Shown in pieces: positions 23,731 through 35,960 of a stretch of DNA of 64,000 nt. The stretch comes from Tillus elongatus (taxonomy: Eukaryota; Arthropoda; Insecta; Coleoptera; Cleridae). The position numbers were made by a program, and so were the translations under genes. How positions within the stretch are numbered: position 1 is the stretch's first letter; each line of letters starts with the position of its first letter. The stretch spans positions 17,748,971-17,812,970 of the forward strand of contig OZ023267.1 in the NCBI GenBank assembly GCA_964006375.1, written 5' to 3'. Under the pieces are notes generated by a model. The model did not search any database. It was not told where the DNA came from and worked only from the letters and a program-made list of their open reading frames with translations.

Positions 23731-25295
23731 AACATCTACTAGCTTGGATTACCTCATCTCAAGTTAGACATCTATTAATGCTGGGAACAACGATACGTCA
23801 CATTCTCCTCTAACTCAGAAATTTAAAAAGTTTAGTTGGCATATACGCCATCAGCTTTTATTTACATACGTTATTTTCAACAAAATAAAGATGCAGACAG
23901 ACCGCACACACTATCTTTTGAAATTTCACATTCTTTTATATTTTAATCAATAGTCACCATCTTGGACTAGGCTATTTCAGGTTGGATCTCTAATAACTTG
24001 ATCCCCAAAACCATCTAGTACGACATCATACGCAGGCGAAAAAATCTATACCTACTTCCATCATTTTCTTATGACCGATTTTGAAAATTTCTTTTTTTTT
24101 TTGTAAGTAAACGAGAATATACACGCAAACAGATATATTTTTTTGCCTGACCAAAACCGTTTGTTATGTGATCACGTGCTTTAAAGCAGAATGCATTTAC
24201 TTGACGGACATACTTTCCATCCACAAAAATAGTAATCATAGGCTATGGTCGAGATATCGGTGTCAGTATGTTATTTTTTCCGATTATTGAAACCGTAGGC
24301 TGCAATCCCCGGATGCCTCCTTCTTAAAGTCCTTAAGCGCATATTATTCATTAGAAGTTGAGATATGGCTTGCATGACATCCAGTTCGCACTGTCGTCTT
24401 GAAAAATGTGGCTCAGCTTTTTGCAGAAGCATTTTGTCAACGATCAAAACAGCAACGAGTGTTTTTAAGCAATTGAAAATGGTCAGTCAATCAAAGTATT
24501 TTTACGAAAATTATTTATTCCTTTAAGTGTCACTAACGCTCCAGCGATTAACACAGTAAAGTCATCACCAAGCATGTCTGAGTTGAGAAATATGTTATTC
24601 GAGTACTTTTGCACCTGCGGTCAATTCGTACCACAAAATTTGTTTGCCGATCATATCCAGAACTGAAGGTATGACTCCAACATCATCACAATCTAAATCT
24701 GAGACTGCTTCGGAACCTAAAATTTCTGCGCAAGGCACTTACATCTCCATCTGCTACATTTACAGTGGCCACTATAGTAATGTCCAAGCCAGTGAAAAAG
24801 CCAGCAGCTATGGTTGGCGAAATGTCTAGCCACCAACAAAGTTAGTTCAGTTACCGCAAAACAGCTTAGGAATCATTTAGTATTACAAGGAAGCAACAAC
24901 GGCTTATTATACCTTTTTTATAACGCATAATCTACTTGTCTGGTTCCTATGATTGGAGAGGAAACGTTAAAAAAATCTGATAAAAACTGCAATTAAAAGT
25001 GACCCCCTATAAACAAAAATAATTATTAATAAACCTATAAAACTGCGATTGTTGGCACTTATTTACCTGCAACCATTTTGCCCCCATACAAAAACTATGT
25101 TGTCCCTATACAAAATCCATTTTGGTCCATGCAAAACCATTTTTTTTTATCCACGAAGCACTATTTTTTTGGTCTTTGTGAAGCTGCAAAAGCGCGCGAA
25201 TGACTGATATAAAACTAGAACGAAGAACCGCGAAAAATCTTTAGACAAAAGAAGGCAATCAACCAAAAATTTTTCAGAAACGTGTGAGGTGTCGA
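23731..25295. other. 1.6-kb stretch without recognised features
   Basis: Only short frames without motif resemblance; no repeat copy elsewhere in the window was noticed. Confidence 0.3.
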
Positions 25296-25299
25296 AAAT

Positions 25300-25800
25300 T
25301 GACGATCATAAATTCAAATAAAAAGCTGGCCAAAGGAATTTAGAGTAAAACCCTTAGAAATGACTTTAAAATGTGACGGGCAAGGACCAAAAACAACACA
25401 AGGAAGTGGAAGAAATAGTCCTACAGAATCGACGAATCAAAGTTTCGATTCTTGTCCATGAAATAGGAATCTGCGAAGCATCCTTAGTAACAATTTGCAT
25501 AAACATTTGAGGATGAATAAATTATTTGCGCTGTGTATTCCTAGAATCCTGACTCTTACCTAGGCAGCTTTAGGGGGAAATAAATTTGAGAAAAAACTTG
25601 GCGGTTGTAGCTGGTGACCAAAACTTTTTTACAAAATTGTAACGGCCTATAAAATGTGGGTATTTTACTGAGGTCATCCAGCAAAACAAGAGTCAATCCA
25701 TTGGCGACACAAAAGAAATCCACTACACAAAAGAGCACAAAAATCAGCAGGTAAGCTGATGATTACCATTTTTTTTCAGATTTTTGGATTCAGTATCTGC
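25300..25800 (+). pseudogene. mariner-family transposase, middle part
   Basis: A decayed frame reads a VEEIVLQNRRIKVSILVHEIG segment (second HTH region) near 25400-25470. It then reads, with stops, the linker to the first catalytic region and finally KQESIHWRHKRNP followed by QKSAGKLM (about 25683-25760). The last segment is the highly conserved mariner stretch between the first and second catalytic Asp residues. The remnant stops near 25790. Several frameshifts and stops are present. Confidence 0.7.
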
Positions 25801-25867
25801 AAAAGAGATATATAATTCTGCAAATAAACTATTTTAGCGTTACGTCGCAATAAAGTTGGGAAGTGTA

Positions 25868-26284
25868 TACAGGGTGATTCCAAACGCAATGGACGCTGAA
25901 TATATGCATGTAGACGACCTCAAAACATGACGCTTTTTATATAAAATTTTTCTCTGACGCTCATGGTTTGTGAGATGTTGACCTCAGAAAATCTTTTAAT
26001 AATTACAAGAAACAGCTGTATTGCAGCGGTGATCTTATATAGAACAACCAAATTTGGTACACGGTTTTCTTTTATCAACATCGTTATTTGACAAAAATTT
26101 GAAGTAGATATACAATCAAAAAGAGTGAATTAGGGGTGGGTCACCCATTCAATGATTTAATTTTATTTAAATCCTAACTCAATTAAAATCAATCAAGTTT
26201 ATAGAAAATTAAATTTTCTATCTTTTTCTCCTCTTGTCAATTTTTCAAGAAACCACCAGTTTCTGAGAAAATGGAGATTTTTAG
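25868..26284. repeat. Probable transposon terminus starting ACAGGGTGATTCC
   Basis: The ACAGGGTGATTCCAAACG start resembles DNA-transposon ends elsewhere (10991, 17041, 40648). No partner inverted repeat or coding sequence was identified. Confidence 0.3.
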
Positions 26285-26571
26285 AGTTTCCAGAAGGAAA
26301 CTTATTTCATATTAAGAAAAGTAAAGTATCTGCCAAATTATAAACGTAGCAGTTGTTTTTCCTTATTAATCGCCAGTATGATTTCGTTTTAGTTAACCCA
26401 ATCAAACCGGTTTTTTCAATATCAACAATAACAAAATTATAATTTCAGACTCAAAGGTGCCAAACTTATTTAGGAGTTTTAAACAAAAATGAGATCTTGT
26501 ACAAAACGTATGAAATCTGTGCACTATTGTTTCCCCAAATGTCAAAATAAAACATAAAAAAACATACATTC

Positions 26572-26640
26572 ATCGATCTGGATTCGATCGCGTAACCTTC
26601 TGCTTATGAGTCAACGGCGACACATCTCAGCCATCTAGGC
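26572..26640 (-). other. tRNA-like segment of repeat copy B
   Basis: On the minus strand TAGATGGCTGAGATG is an A-box-like word, TTGACTCATAAGCAGAAGG resembles an anticodon arm with CAT, and GATCGAATCC is close to a B box. The stems do not close fully, so it is a SINE-type or pseudogene remnant. Confidence 0.5.
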
Positions 26641-27401
26641 ATACGTTTTGTTTAATGATACATTAGATCGCCTTCATGCCCGGGATATTATATTCTAAGC
26701 ATACGTAAAAATTAATTACAGAATTAGTAGAATTACCATTGAGACACATCCTACGACTGTTTCGGTCTTATATGGCGTCTTATGTTTAAGCTTAAAGATA
26801 AAATAAATTATTTCAGAATCATTTGTATAGAGACTTGGCGTAATTTTGTTTATATTTCTACTATATTATGCGATAGCATAATATATCTATGCTGCGCTAA
26901 AACTGTATTTGAGGCCGTTCATTAAGCTACAAATATAGTGTATTTTAATAATAGATTGAATCCGCCAGTTAAGTAACAATCACTTGGCAAATTTTTAATT
27001 TCATGTAGCCTGTCATTTTCCATAATTACGGCCGAGATCTCACGATTGTTATTTCGTTCTGATAGTATGTTTTCTGCCTGGTATATAATTAGTTTAGTTA
27101 CCGTTGATTTATGGTTTTTACCTGTTGTATGAATCAATCTACGCGTGGCAGTTAACTACTTGGTCTGCCAGGCATTGGACTTAACCACTAAGTCGTCTCA
27201 ACGCATAACTTTGGGATTTTACATTTAATTTGGCAAAAACGCTGAATATTGTATACCAAGCTACTTAAAATTCACAGCATAGGTTTATTTGCACTATTTC
27301 TAGCCACATGTAAAGTCTCATTTTAGTTACTCTGATACTTACGAGTTTGATAGAAATCAGTTTAGTATTTTTTGAGTTATCGCTCGGATGCACACATATA
27401 C

Positions 27402-27402
<1 letters not shown>

Positions 27403-27478
<76 letters not shown>
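27403..27478. repeat. (TA)n microsatellite
   Basis: Pure TA repeat at the end of repeat copy B, followed by the GGGGTTCTAGGGACCC block (27484-27552) related to 3610-3730. Confidence 0.95.
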
Positions 27479-27482
<4 letters not shown>

Positions 27483-27555
27483 TTTTATAGGACCTTGGTT
27501 TGGGGTTCTAGGGACCCAAATTCGCACTAATCTGAAGAATTTTTTTCAATAGCTT

Positions 27556-28990
27556 TTCATCTCTTAATACCAGGAAAGCCTCTGGCCCTGACGAGATCCC
27601 AGCAATTGTTCTCAAAAAATGCACACCATAACTTGATCCTGTCCTGACTCGTCTGTTTCGGACATCTTACAATAGAGGCATATTCCCTAGTAACTGGAAA
27701 ACTGCTCGAGTACAACCCGTCCCCAAGAAAGGATCCAAAGCGCTTCCTAGCAACTACAGGCATATTTCTCTCCTTTGAGTCGTCTCTAAAGTGATGGAAA
27801 AGTATGTAAACACCGAATTACCAAAATTTCTTAAAAAACACAGTCTAATCCACGATAGGCAGTATAGATTCCGTCAGCGCAGATCAACTGAACTACACGG
27901 TGAATCCCAGATTGTCGCTCTAGACATATCTAAAGCATTCGACCAGGTCTGGCACGCAGCGCTGTTTTATAAACTTCCGGCCTATGGCCTGTCACCAAGA
28001 CTCTGTACCTGGACAGCAAATGTCCTCTCCAACCGGAGCATTTCTGTTGTTGTGGATGGCCATTCCTCAAAACTGTATCCAATTAATGCAGGAGTCTCTC
28101 AAGGTTCAGCTTTAGCCTATACTTTGTTTCTTCTCCACATCAATGACCTCCTCTCTAGCACATCCAATCCAGTTCACAGTTACGCGGAGGACAGAATCCT
28201 TCACTCAAGTATACAATATTCTAAGCCTGTTTCTCTAAATGAGGATCGCAGACTTATGAAGGGTTCTATCTCTGTGGATCTCCAAATAATATTAGGCTGG
28301 GGAAGTAGAAATCTTGTACATTTCAACTCCACCAAATCTCAGTCTTGCTTTCTATCTCATAAGAGATACACCAGCCCTAGACCCATCACAATGAATAACC
28401 AAGTTATTTAAAGTGATGAGTCCTTTCCACTTGTTGGCATTTCTGTGGATCGAAATCTCAACTGGCACCAACATGCCACATCAATTGCAGAAGCGGCTGC
28501 TAAGAAATTAGGTTTCCTCTTCCGGGCTCGCAAATACTTTTCACCAGCTAATCTCTATACCTTATATACTTCACAAATAAGGCCAAATCTCGAATACTGC
28601 TCCCACATCTGGGGTGCCATGCCGCTTCTACACTCGCTATCCTGGACTCCGTTCAAAAGAGAGCTATACGTCTCATCAGTGACCCTACCCTCACCCAATG
28701 GTTGCCATCCCTTGCCCACCGACCTGCCGTTGGTTACCTCCGTCTTTTCTATAGATATCTGCACGGGCACTGTTGAGAGGAGCTTTCTTCTAAAGTTCCC
28801 CCACCTGCTGCCCCCAACAGATCTACCAGGGTAACAGAGCGAATGCACCCTTTTACTGTCCAGGTCACCAGACATAGAACATCTTGTTATGCCCGCTCTT
28901 TTGTCCCGAGGGCTTCCTAGTTATGGAACTCCTTGCCGGTACATGTTTTTCCATCTCCTACGAACCTCCAAACCTTCAAGTCCAGAATTA
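27556..28990 (+). pseudogene. LINE reverse transcriptase, decayed
   Basis: The blocks run in RT order: LNTRKASGPDEIPAIVLKKC, WKTARVQPVPKKGSK, NYRHISLL(stop), VVSKVMEKYVNTEL, QYRFRQRRSTE, IVALDISKAFDQVWH with the first catalytic Asp, INAGVSQGSALAYTLFLLHI, and SYAEDRILHS where YADD has become YAED. A TAA stop follows at 28409-28411, then VGISVDRNLNWHQH, and then a frame switch in the C-terminal region. Some 15 residues after the RSTE motif are deleted. An Asp-to-Glu change in the YADD box plus stops make the copy inactive. Confidence 0.8.
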
Positions 28991-29082
28991 GCAAGTTGCC
29001 TCTTTCCTCCTTGTCGACACCCACGGTACGATAGCATTTAGGCTGTGAGCCCTCGTGGTGTGTTGTTGAAATAAAAAAAAAC
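27556..29082 (+). mobile_element. CR1/Jockey-like LINE, copy 1 of a family of three
   Basis: 5'-truncated LINE ending in GTGTGTTGTTGAAATAAAA and an A run. The same 3' end is found at 41456-42032 (plus) and 49850-50362 (minus). The three copies share the 3' third of the element and are clearly one family. Confidence 0.8.
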
Positions 29083-29544
29083 GTGACCTTTCTATTAGAT
29101 AATTTTTCGTAATGAAAGTTCGCTAAAAAAGATGCTGAATGGTGTCAAAAGAAGAGCAACTTTATTGTAAATTCTGTCTCTTCTAATTTTGTTACAGAAA
29201 AGAAACTTAAGTTTATTTGCAAACTGTAACAAAATTGTCTTTTCAACGAATACCTAAACAGTATATGTGCTTAAGCATTTGTATAGAATTCAATGAACAC
29301 GGTTAATTTTGAGAATGTGTCAACAAAGCCTTCTGCACCGTAAAACGTGTTTGCAGTGTTCCCATTATTCGAAGGAAGAGGACTAAATAATGAAATTGTA
29401 CACATTGAACTTTGCGGTTTCACAATCGAGCAGAACCTGGTTTAATCCTGACACCAATTCCTCTACCCTCTATTTAACAAAGACCGTAGTTTCCTTCACA
29501 TTTCAACGAGCATCGCTTAAATGTACACGTGTTTTTGTTCACAG
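29083..29544. other. Upstream intron of the Ig/FN3 gene, 3' part
   Basis: Non-coding. A GTTTTTGTTCACAG acceptor closes it at 29544. A degraded AATGAAAGTTCGCTAAAA motif near 29111 belongs to the dispersed-repeat theme. Confidence 0.5.
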
Positions 29545-29741
29545 ACAAGCCCACACTGCCGTATTCAGTCTACGCGAAGCAAGAACAAGCCTGGGGATAC
29601 GTTGGCTCCACTGTTAATTTAACATGTGAAGTAGAAGCGCATCCTCCTCCACAATTTGAATGGTTCAAACGCCACAAAAAAATCAACACCCCACACATTG
29701 GAAGAATGCTGGACCCCTCCAGTCATGTATCTGTATTGCAG
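29545..29741 (+). CDS. Ig/FN3 cell-surface protein, Ig-domain exon
   Basis: The exon is bounded by a GTTTTTGTTCACAG acceptor and a GTGAGT donor (intron starts 29742). It begins in phase 1 and ends in phase 0. It encodes KPTLPYSVYAKQ, then GSTVNLTCEVEAHPPPQFEW with the first Ig cysteine and core tryptophan, and ends HVSVLQ. The next exon at 43186 continues in phase with the second Ig cysteine. The protein is an extracellular adhesion or signalling molecule of the Ig superfamily. Upstream exons are not recognisable in the window, so the 5' part probably lies outside it. Insect fasciclin-2-like and fipi-like proteins have this Ig-then-FN3 ending; I do not commit to a name. Confidence 0.85.
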
Positions 29742-30179
29742 GTGAGTTTGTTTCGGCTCTGTTTTACCTGCTTTCCTCTGCTGATTAATTAGAGAGCATT
29801 TATTTCCGAATAGTGACAAATTGGAAGCAATTTTTAAACGGCCGCAAAAAAATCTGCTGAGTGTAGGTCTTTAACGCTTAAGAGTTGGCGGAAAGTTATT
29901 TTGCACAAAAAATCTAGCCCTTAGCAGTATCAAACTGAATTTTTACATCAAATATTTCTCTTTAATTTGAATAACAAGCTCGATTTTAAATTTATGGGTA
30001 ATAAATTAGCAATGGCATTATTCTTTTTTTTTGTATATTTTTAAAAATTTACAATCTACTCTACAAGGAGTATTAAGTAAATATGTGACACGTATGTTCT
30101 AGTCGGAAAAAATAAAATAAACCCAAAAAAAGCAAGAAAATTGTTATGGTAGTGAATTTTCATAAGAATTATATATTAT

Positions 30180-32516
30180 CCCTTTGAGGACACGATTAAT
30201 TTCTTTTTGAAAAAATCTGTTTTGCTTATAAAAACATATTTATTATACTTATTTAATGTAAAGTAAATGACACACTTATTTGTTTGAAACGTCTTTTGTC
30301 CTGCAGGATATGGTTTCCGTTAGTAACCACTGGGCACCTGCTCACTTAGCGTGGTACGCGGTTAACCAATTCCGGTCCTTGTTAAGACAGAGTCCCACAT
30401 TACAAATGGAACATTTCCATATGGTTCTGTGGACATCTTTTGAAGTGCTACAGTTAGCACATCTTAGTGAACTACAACGTTCTAGCAAATGTGGACATTT
30501 ATCATATTGCACTTCTAATGGGACAATTTTTTTGAATTTATTTGAAGATGTGCTGGACGATTTACGGCCACGTTTCTCATTTTCAGGTGAGGCACTAATC
30601 AAACCAACAGCAACTGACAAACGAAATTACTTAAGACTCATAGTTTTTGCTGGTGTTCTCTGCTGGTACAAAATGAAGGCGTTTACTATACATGCTTCCA
30701 GAAAATACCAAACAATTCTGTGCCATTTGTGCGATTTTAGGTCCATTTCATATAATGATTTGTACATGTCAAATTTATCGACATATCCCACATGTCGATT
30801 GTATTCTTTTACAAGCAGAGGGCAGTTTATTGCCTCTACCAAACCATTCTTCCTTTTTCTTGAGGCTGTTTCTACGATGGAAGGATTTTGGTAATTGCTC
30901 AAGAACAGAACACTGCGTTTATCCATTCACTTCAAAGCGGCTACACCGTCCCTGGAAACATACCAATCTGACTCTCCTCGTTTCAGAATTTTGTCTGTTT
31001 TGAAATCAGGTACATTTGTTCTACCACGACGAACTGTCCCACAAGAGTAAATTCTATCTTGAAGCAGATTTTGCTGAAGCTGCACAGAATTTTAAAAAAT
31101 TGTCGAAATAAACTCTATGGTATTTATCAATTAAGCTTCTTGTCAGGTCTTTTACAACACGACTTCCTAAGTTTTTTTTTCAACAGCATCACTAACTTTA
31201 CCCGTATACATTTGAAATTAGCACATATAACCGGTAAGATCGGCTCGTACCCAAACTTTATATCCACGTTTGGTCGGTTTCATCGACATGTACTGCCGGA
31301 TGTTACTTCGTCCTTTGAATTTGATCATCGATTTATCGATTGATTGGTATTCACTTGGATGTAATGCTGCAGCGAAAGTCTCTGATAATTTCGTCAGTAG
31401 TGGCCTTATTTTGTAAAACTTATCAAACCCCACTTCTTCTTTCTTGGGTTGCAAAGCATTATCATTCAGATGTAAGTTGGTAAGTAGCCATGAAAATATG
31501 TTCCTTGAAATTGCAGAACTCATATAGAAGTCTCTCATTTCTTCTCTGGATGAGCAGTGATCTCGATAGCTAGGCATCTTCTTCAAGGTCATGATCATAT
31601 TTACTCCAAGGAATCTCTTGATGTCGTCGTTATTAGTAGGTACATATGGTTTTTGGCAATTTTGCTGGACAGCGTACAAGTTAGTTTGAAACACAATATG
31701 ATTTATAAGCTCTTCTGGGAACAGATGAAGAAACATATCTTTTGGCCTCTCCACACTTTCTGGCACATTTGCTTCGAAAATTTTTGTACTATAGTATTGA
31801 ACTGAGGATCGTTTGTCCAGGAAATTGAACCTCTACATAGTTTAGTACGTAGTGCGGAAAATGGGATGTCAACATCAGGGTCATAGTCAGTATCTTGTAC
31901 ATGTTCGTCTGATTCGTACCAGATTTCCATTTATTCTATATCAAACTGTTCTTGGCTTGGGTCTGGCAGCTCTGCTTGATTTGAAATTTCAGCATCTTCG
32001 TCATCTGCATCAGATGTGATAGATTCAATATCGCTGGGAATATAGTCTAAAATTGCCCAAATGTCTCTTTGAGACATTGCCTCTAAGTCTTCAAACGTCC
32101 ACTTATCTTTACAACCTACAGAATAATAGCACGTTAGCTCGGTGGTTATCAGCAGTGACCACACATATTACATGTCATGCGAATAAATTATAATCAGACA
32201 CTGAAGCAATTACACTAATAATGTGTTTGTATGATAATATTACATAACTTACCAGACATTTTTCAAAATATTTTCCAATAAACATTACAAAAACTGATAT
32301 AACACAAACTTAACCTGCAGACATGAAAAGCGCGCGAAAAATAATGACTAATTCCAGACGAATTAAGATTGACCAATTGAATAAATGCAACTAACAGTTA
32401 CTAGTGGGCATAGGCAGCCCATTATACATCATGGCAGTCATTGGAAACCAGTTGGCATTGCTACAACCGATTTCATAGAAGGTGGTTTCTGTCACTAACC
32501 AGTTGTCCTCAAAGGG
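30180..32516 (-). mobile_element. Complete-ended piggyBac-like transposon with TTAT duplications
   Basis: CCCTTTGAGGACAC at 30180 and its complement GTCCTCAAAGGG ending at 32516 are terminal inverted repeats; the outermost 13 bp match. Directly outside are TTAT (30176-30179) and TTAT (32517-32520). A transposase pseudogene on the minus strand fills the inside. The 2337-bp length fits a full piggyBac. piggyBac normally targets and duplicates TTAA. Confidence 0.85.
30342..32164 (-). pseudogene. piggyBac transposase (DDE_Tnp_1_7), frameshifted
   Basis: Segments in order on the minus strand: an acidic N-terminus (31930-32164, with a further frame to ~31703), then ELINHIVFQTNLYAVQQNCQ and RFLGVNMIMTLKKMPSY. 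The catalytic core follows with YQSIDKSMIKFKGRSNIRQY (first Asp) and KRGYKVWVRAD (31218-31766). Frames are then broken until a C-terminal VEYNRHVGYVDKFDMYKSLY block holding another catalytic Asp (NRHxGYVDKFD, ~30780). The end is a Cys-rich finger (RCANCSTSKDVHRTIWKCSIC, 30342-30470) typical of piggyBac C termini. At least three frameshifts and several stops kill it. The protein would excise and insert DNA at TTAA. Confidence 0.85.
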
Positions 32517-32520
32517 TTAT

Positions 32521-33544
32521 AGTGATTTAGTCTTATACTAAAAGTTATAAAACATTACTTTATTTAATTAGAAACAGTAAAGACAATGGTAAAGAAGAGC
32601 AAGCAAAAGCATAATCTCTAACATAAATAGTTATACAGTCATTTGGGTACAAAACTCAAAGAAAACAATTGATAAACAGACAATATACTTAACAAAAAAA
32701 TACAGCAGCATGCTGAACATAAAAAAAATTCCCGTGGATCATGCATTGAGGGTGATTGTATGCATGCAGAAGGAGAAGAAGAAACCCCAGGAGAAAGAGT
32801 GTTTCTGTCCCCTCACACAAATCTACGGGGGGTTTTGCTGCTCCTTGTGCATGCATACAACTACCTTCAAAGAATAAAGCACCAGAAAAATTTCTTGGGA
32901 GCAGCCCCCAAGAAAGTTACTGGACCTGGGCGAATATGGGTGTTGTGAGGGCTAGACAGGGTTTAAAGGAGATATTGCTGAAAAATGTGCAAAACTTATC
33001 TTTTCAACCTCCGACTATTTAGTTTTTTAGCATTTTCCGTTCATATTTCCTCCCCGCCCAGAACCCCTATTTATTCTTGGTCCCTTAAATTTCTTGGGAG
33101 TTATTTGCAACAAATTTGCCTTGTGGCGTGTACATCCAAGCAGTGTTCTAAGCATGTTCCTAAAAAATTCTAAAAACCCTACGTGCAGTAAACTGTTTAT
33201 TTACCGAAATTACATTCCACTTGGTTGCCTATAATGTATTTTTCAGATAATATCAAATACAGCACTACAGTAAATAAATTCACGTGCTGTTTCACTTATT
33301 TTTTATTTTTATATTACATATATATGCACAAGCTAAGTAAATATAATAAAGAGCGCCATTAATTAACATTGGTGCTATACAAACTTAAAAGTAGAGAAGA
33401 CATTTAGATCGTGTCTAACTGTGTGCATAAAAAATTATAAAACACATTTATAAAATCTAATAAAAAACAACAGTTTTACGATATTATTTTAAATAAACCA
33501 ATGGGAATAGGTTTCTCGGCGATTTCGCAATTCGCAAGTGTATG
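32521..33544. other. Intronic DNA without recognised gene
   Basis: A GC-richer patch at about 32730-32990 contains short inverted words (TGTATGCATGCAGA with TGTGCATGCATACA; TTCTTGGGAGC with GCCCCCAAGAAA) that could mark a small element. No protein family is seen. Confidence 0.3.
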
Positions 33545-34200
33545 AATGTCTATGTATTTGTCCAGCACAACACTGAAATCCGGTCAACGCCGCAAGCAAG
33601 CAGCTTGTAAATTAAGCTCGACAGGCTCGAACAGTTAACAAACGTAGGTATTTCTAATTTTAAGCGGGAGATTGTACCTGATTGAAACATACAATATAAG
33701 AAGTACAGAAATACGCTTTAAAGTGCTATTTATTAAAAAAGATATTGACCAACTAACCTGTGAAATCATCGATAATAAAAATGATGGATCTAGTAACCTA
33801 CCTATCAGTTTCGTTCTCATCTTGTAAGCAGGTTTTAATACTTGCAAAGGACATTGAGGTCCTAAATTTAACACAACGAATCTAACAAATATTGTCTTCC
33901 GCACAGAAACAAACTATAAAAATACCCACACTGGTACTATCACTACATAATGCATTACTTATTTCCCCCGGTTATACAATAATAATAAGGTCTATGGGGT
34001 CCTGTTTTAGTGACTCAATTAAGAAAGATTAAAAACCGAGTGTTAACACTGCTCTTAAAATATGATTTACTGACCTACTAATTTTCTATTTTACGCAAAA
34101 ATGTATTGTTTTAAGTGACAAACTCACAATTTTCATTTATAACCATCGTCCGATATTTATTTTCAATATTTATATCCATGTTTTAAATATGTTAGGTTAG
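33545..34200. repeat. Dispersed repeat, uninterrupted sister of 680-2720
   Basis: Aligns in order with the flanks of the LINE insertion at 819-2515. It gives the pre-insertion structure: ...AGAAATACGCTTTAAAGTG... without the LINE. Confidence 0.55.
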
Positions 34201-34390
34201 TTAAAAGTCAGTTGTAAAATATCAACAAGGCTACATAACAAGTGCAAGCGACGAAGCGTGGAAATAATGCGCTTGTTAAGCATGCAAGCAAGTTGCTGCT
34301 GTTAAAGATCAGCGGTGTCGTCTACCGTTAACTAGCTATCAAGCCTCTTGCACTCTCATGCTAAAATTTAGCGCCTTTGAAAGCAAACAT

Positions 34391-34560
34391 TGTCCCGGTA
34401 TTAGGAAACAGATGCACCAGGGCTGACAATTTACAAAATTGTTATTTGATTGTACACAGTCTCCATTTATAACATTCTGTGTTAACTAGAGCCGTCGTGA
34501 CGGCATACTACCAGGTTGCGCAGCGAGATGGCGCCCCTGTCGTACATTTCACAATGTTCT
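34391..34560. repeat. Diverged copy of the 22938-23730 repeat unit
   Basis: Shares CCAGGGCTGACAATTTAC, a GTGTTAACT...GAGC block and CGTGACGGCATACTACC with the unit at 23 kb. Confidence 0.6.
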
Positions 34561-34978
34561 ACATTCTGGCATCTTGCAATGATACTTGTAACTTCCGTTG
34601 TTTAGATTTTTATTCGCCATTTATTTAAATAGCATAGCAGTACAGGTAGCATCATATGTCTTTGTCTAACGTTGTAGAGATTGCATTACAGCACCCGAAG
34701 TTATGTCGAGAATTTATTTTAATATCAATTTCGAACAACTTTATTTTTCTTTGATCAAAAGGCTTAAAAATTGGTGCACAACCACGTTTATCTATGTTCT
34801 TTTAAGCTGTAGATTTTCGTTTCAATCGCTTAAAGAATTTGAGGGATATTGCGTTTTAAAAATTGGACGTTAAGATCTGATGAACAAACTCATCCAAGTC
34901 ATTAACAAAATAAGAAAGTAATGGTAATTCCCAAACTTGGTCCAAATAAATCAGTGAAGTATTTTTTGAGTTATCGGT

Positions 34979-34980
<2 letters not shown>
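34561..34980. other. Intronic DNA; TE tail before the TA array
   Basis: No gene is recognised. The last ~40 bp (AGTATTTTTTGAGTTATCGG) match the ends of repeat copies A and B, also just upstream of TA arrays. Confidence 0.4.

Positions 34981-35062
<82 letters not shown>
34981..35062. repeat. (TA)n microsatellite
   Basis: Pure TA repeat directly after GAGTTATCGGTTG. Confidence 0.95.
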
Positions 35063-35065
<3 letters not shown>

Positions 35066-35164
35066 ATTTTAACTGACCATAGAAATGGGTTCCGAAAGTC
35101 TCACCATCGATACCTCCCTATTAATGAATTTTCTTAATAAAAATTCACTATTAATAAATAATGC

Positions 35165-35960
35165 AAAGCGTGTGAGGAGAAGCCCACCAGTGTCAACACT
35201 CCCTCTCGGACAACACTAAATTGTTAATTTAGTAGGTCTCTTGACCAGGTTCTCCTTAAGCGTCTCTCGTGGCAAGGGTCTTCAGAGAGTTGTTCTATGA
35301 GGGGATTCTCGTGGCCAGGCAACTTTACGTGATAATTTTGGGCGTATCTTCGAATTTCTTAATGAACGAAAGGGATTTTGAGATCTTGATGTAAGGTAAG
35401 GTTGGAAACGTACCATGGAGCATTTACTATTGAGCGAAGTATTTTGGATTGCTGTCTTTGTATAATTCGGATATTTGTTGGTTTAGCGCCTCCCCAAAAC
35501 TGGATTCCGTAGGTCCAGATTGGTTTTAAAAAGGCCTTGTAGATCTTTTGCCGACGGTGAGCTTTGATTTTCTTGCTAGAGGCCAGTGCATCTGACTAAA
35601 CTTAAAATTTATTTGTGCTTTCCTTGATTCTATATGCATTCCTTTCCCACGTTAAACGTTGATCAAGATGTATACCAAGATATTTTGCTTCAGTGTTTAC
35701 AGGTATGTGGTTGCAAAATAAAGTTACTCTTGGGCAGATCGTATTTTTATTAGTAAATGTTACTTGAACTGATTTGTTCTTTCATTTACACCGAACCGCC
35801 ATTTCTTAAACCATTTACTGATCTCGTCCAAGTGTGGTAAGTTTTGTGAAGGTACCTCGTCTTTTCGATGTGATGATAGTATTGCAATATCATCAACAAA
35901 AGTAGCAAGTGTTGTCTTCACTTTGGGCTGGTAAGTATGGAATACGCCATTCTCGTCTCT
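35165..35960 (-). pseudogene. Jockey-clade LINE RT, C-terminal half
   Basis: On the minus strand TTLATFVDDIAILSSH (FVDD in place of the usual FADD/YADD) is followed by ISKWFKKWRFGVNE and AKYLGIHLDQRLTWER. A degraded stretch follows, then IYKAFLKPIWTYGIQFWGGA, RQQSKILRSIVNAPWYVSN and LRRTWSRDL near 35175. This is the RT thumb and C-terminal domain of Jockey-clade LINEs. The RT N-terminal half is missing because the frame is fused directly to ORF1 sequence (next entry). Confidence 0.75.

Larger units (their letters stand above)
26285..27480. repeat. ~1.2-kb dispersed repeat, copy B
   Basis: Collinear with copy A at 8625-9925; see that entry. Copy B lacks the internal TA array but ends in a 76-bp TA array at 27403-27478, directly after ATCGCTCGGATGCACAC. 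Antisense tRNA-like segments lie at 26572-26640 and 27136-27203. Confidence 0.7.

Noticed and set aside
24644..24829. Short Ser/Thr-rich frame
   Set aside because: 61 codons, no motif, no splice or promoter context; likely chance.
29390..29617. An additional coding exon just upstream of the Ig exon
   Set aside because: The frame differs from the clean Ig frame, has no Ig/FN3 motif, and a good splice acceptor lies inside it at 29541-29544.
30280..30894. 204-codon plus-strand frame at 30.3-30.9 kb
   Set aside because: Antisense to the piggyBac C-terminal coding remnant, which explains its openness.
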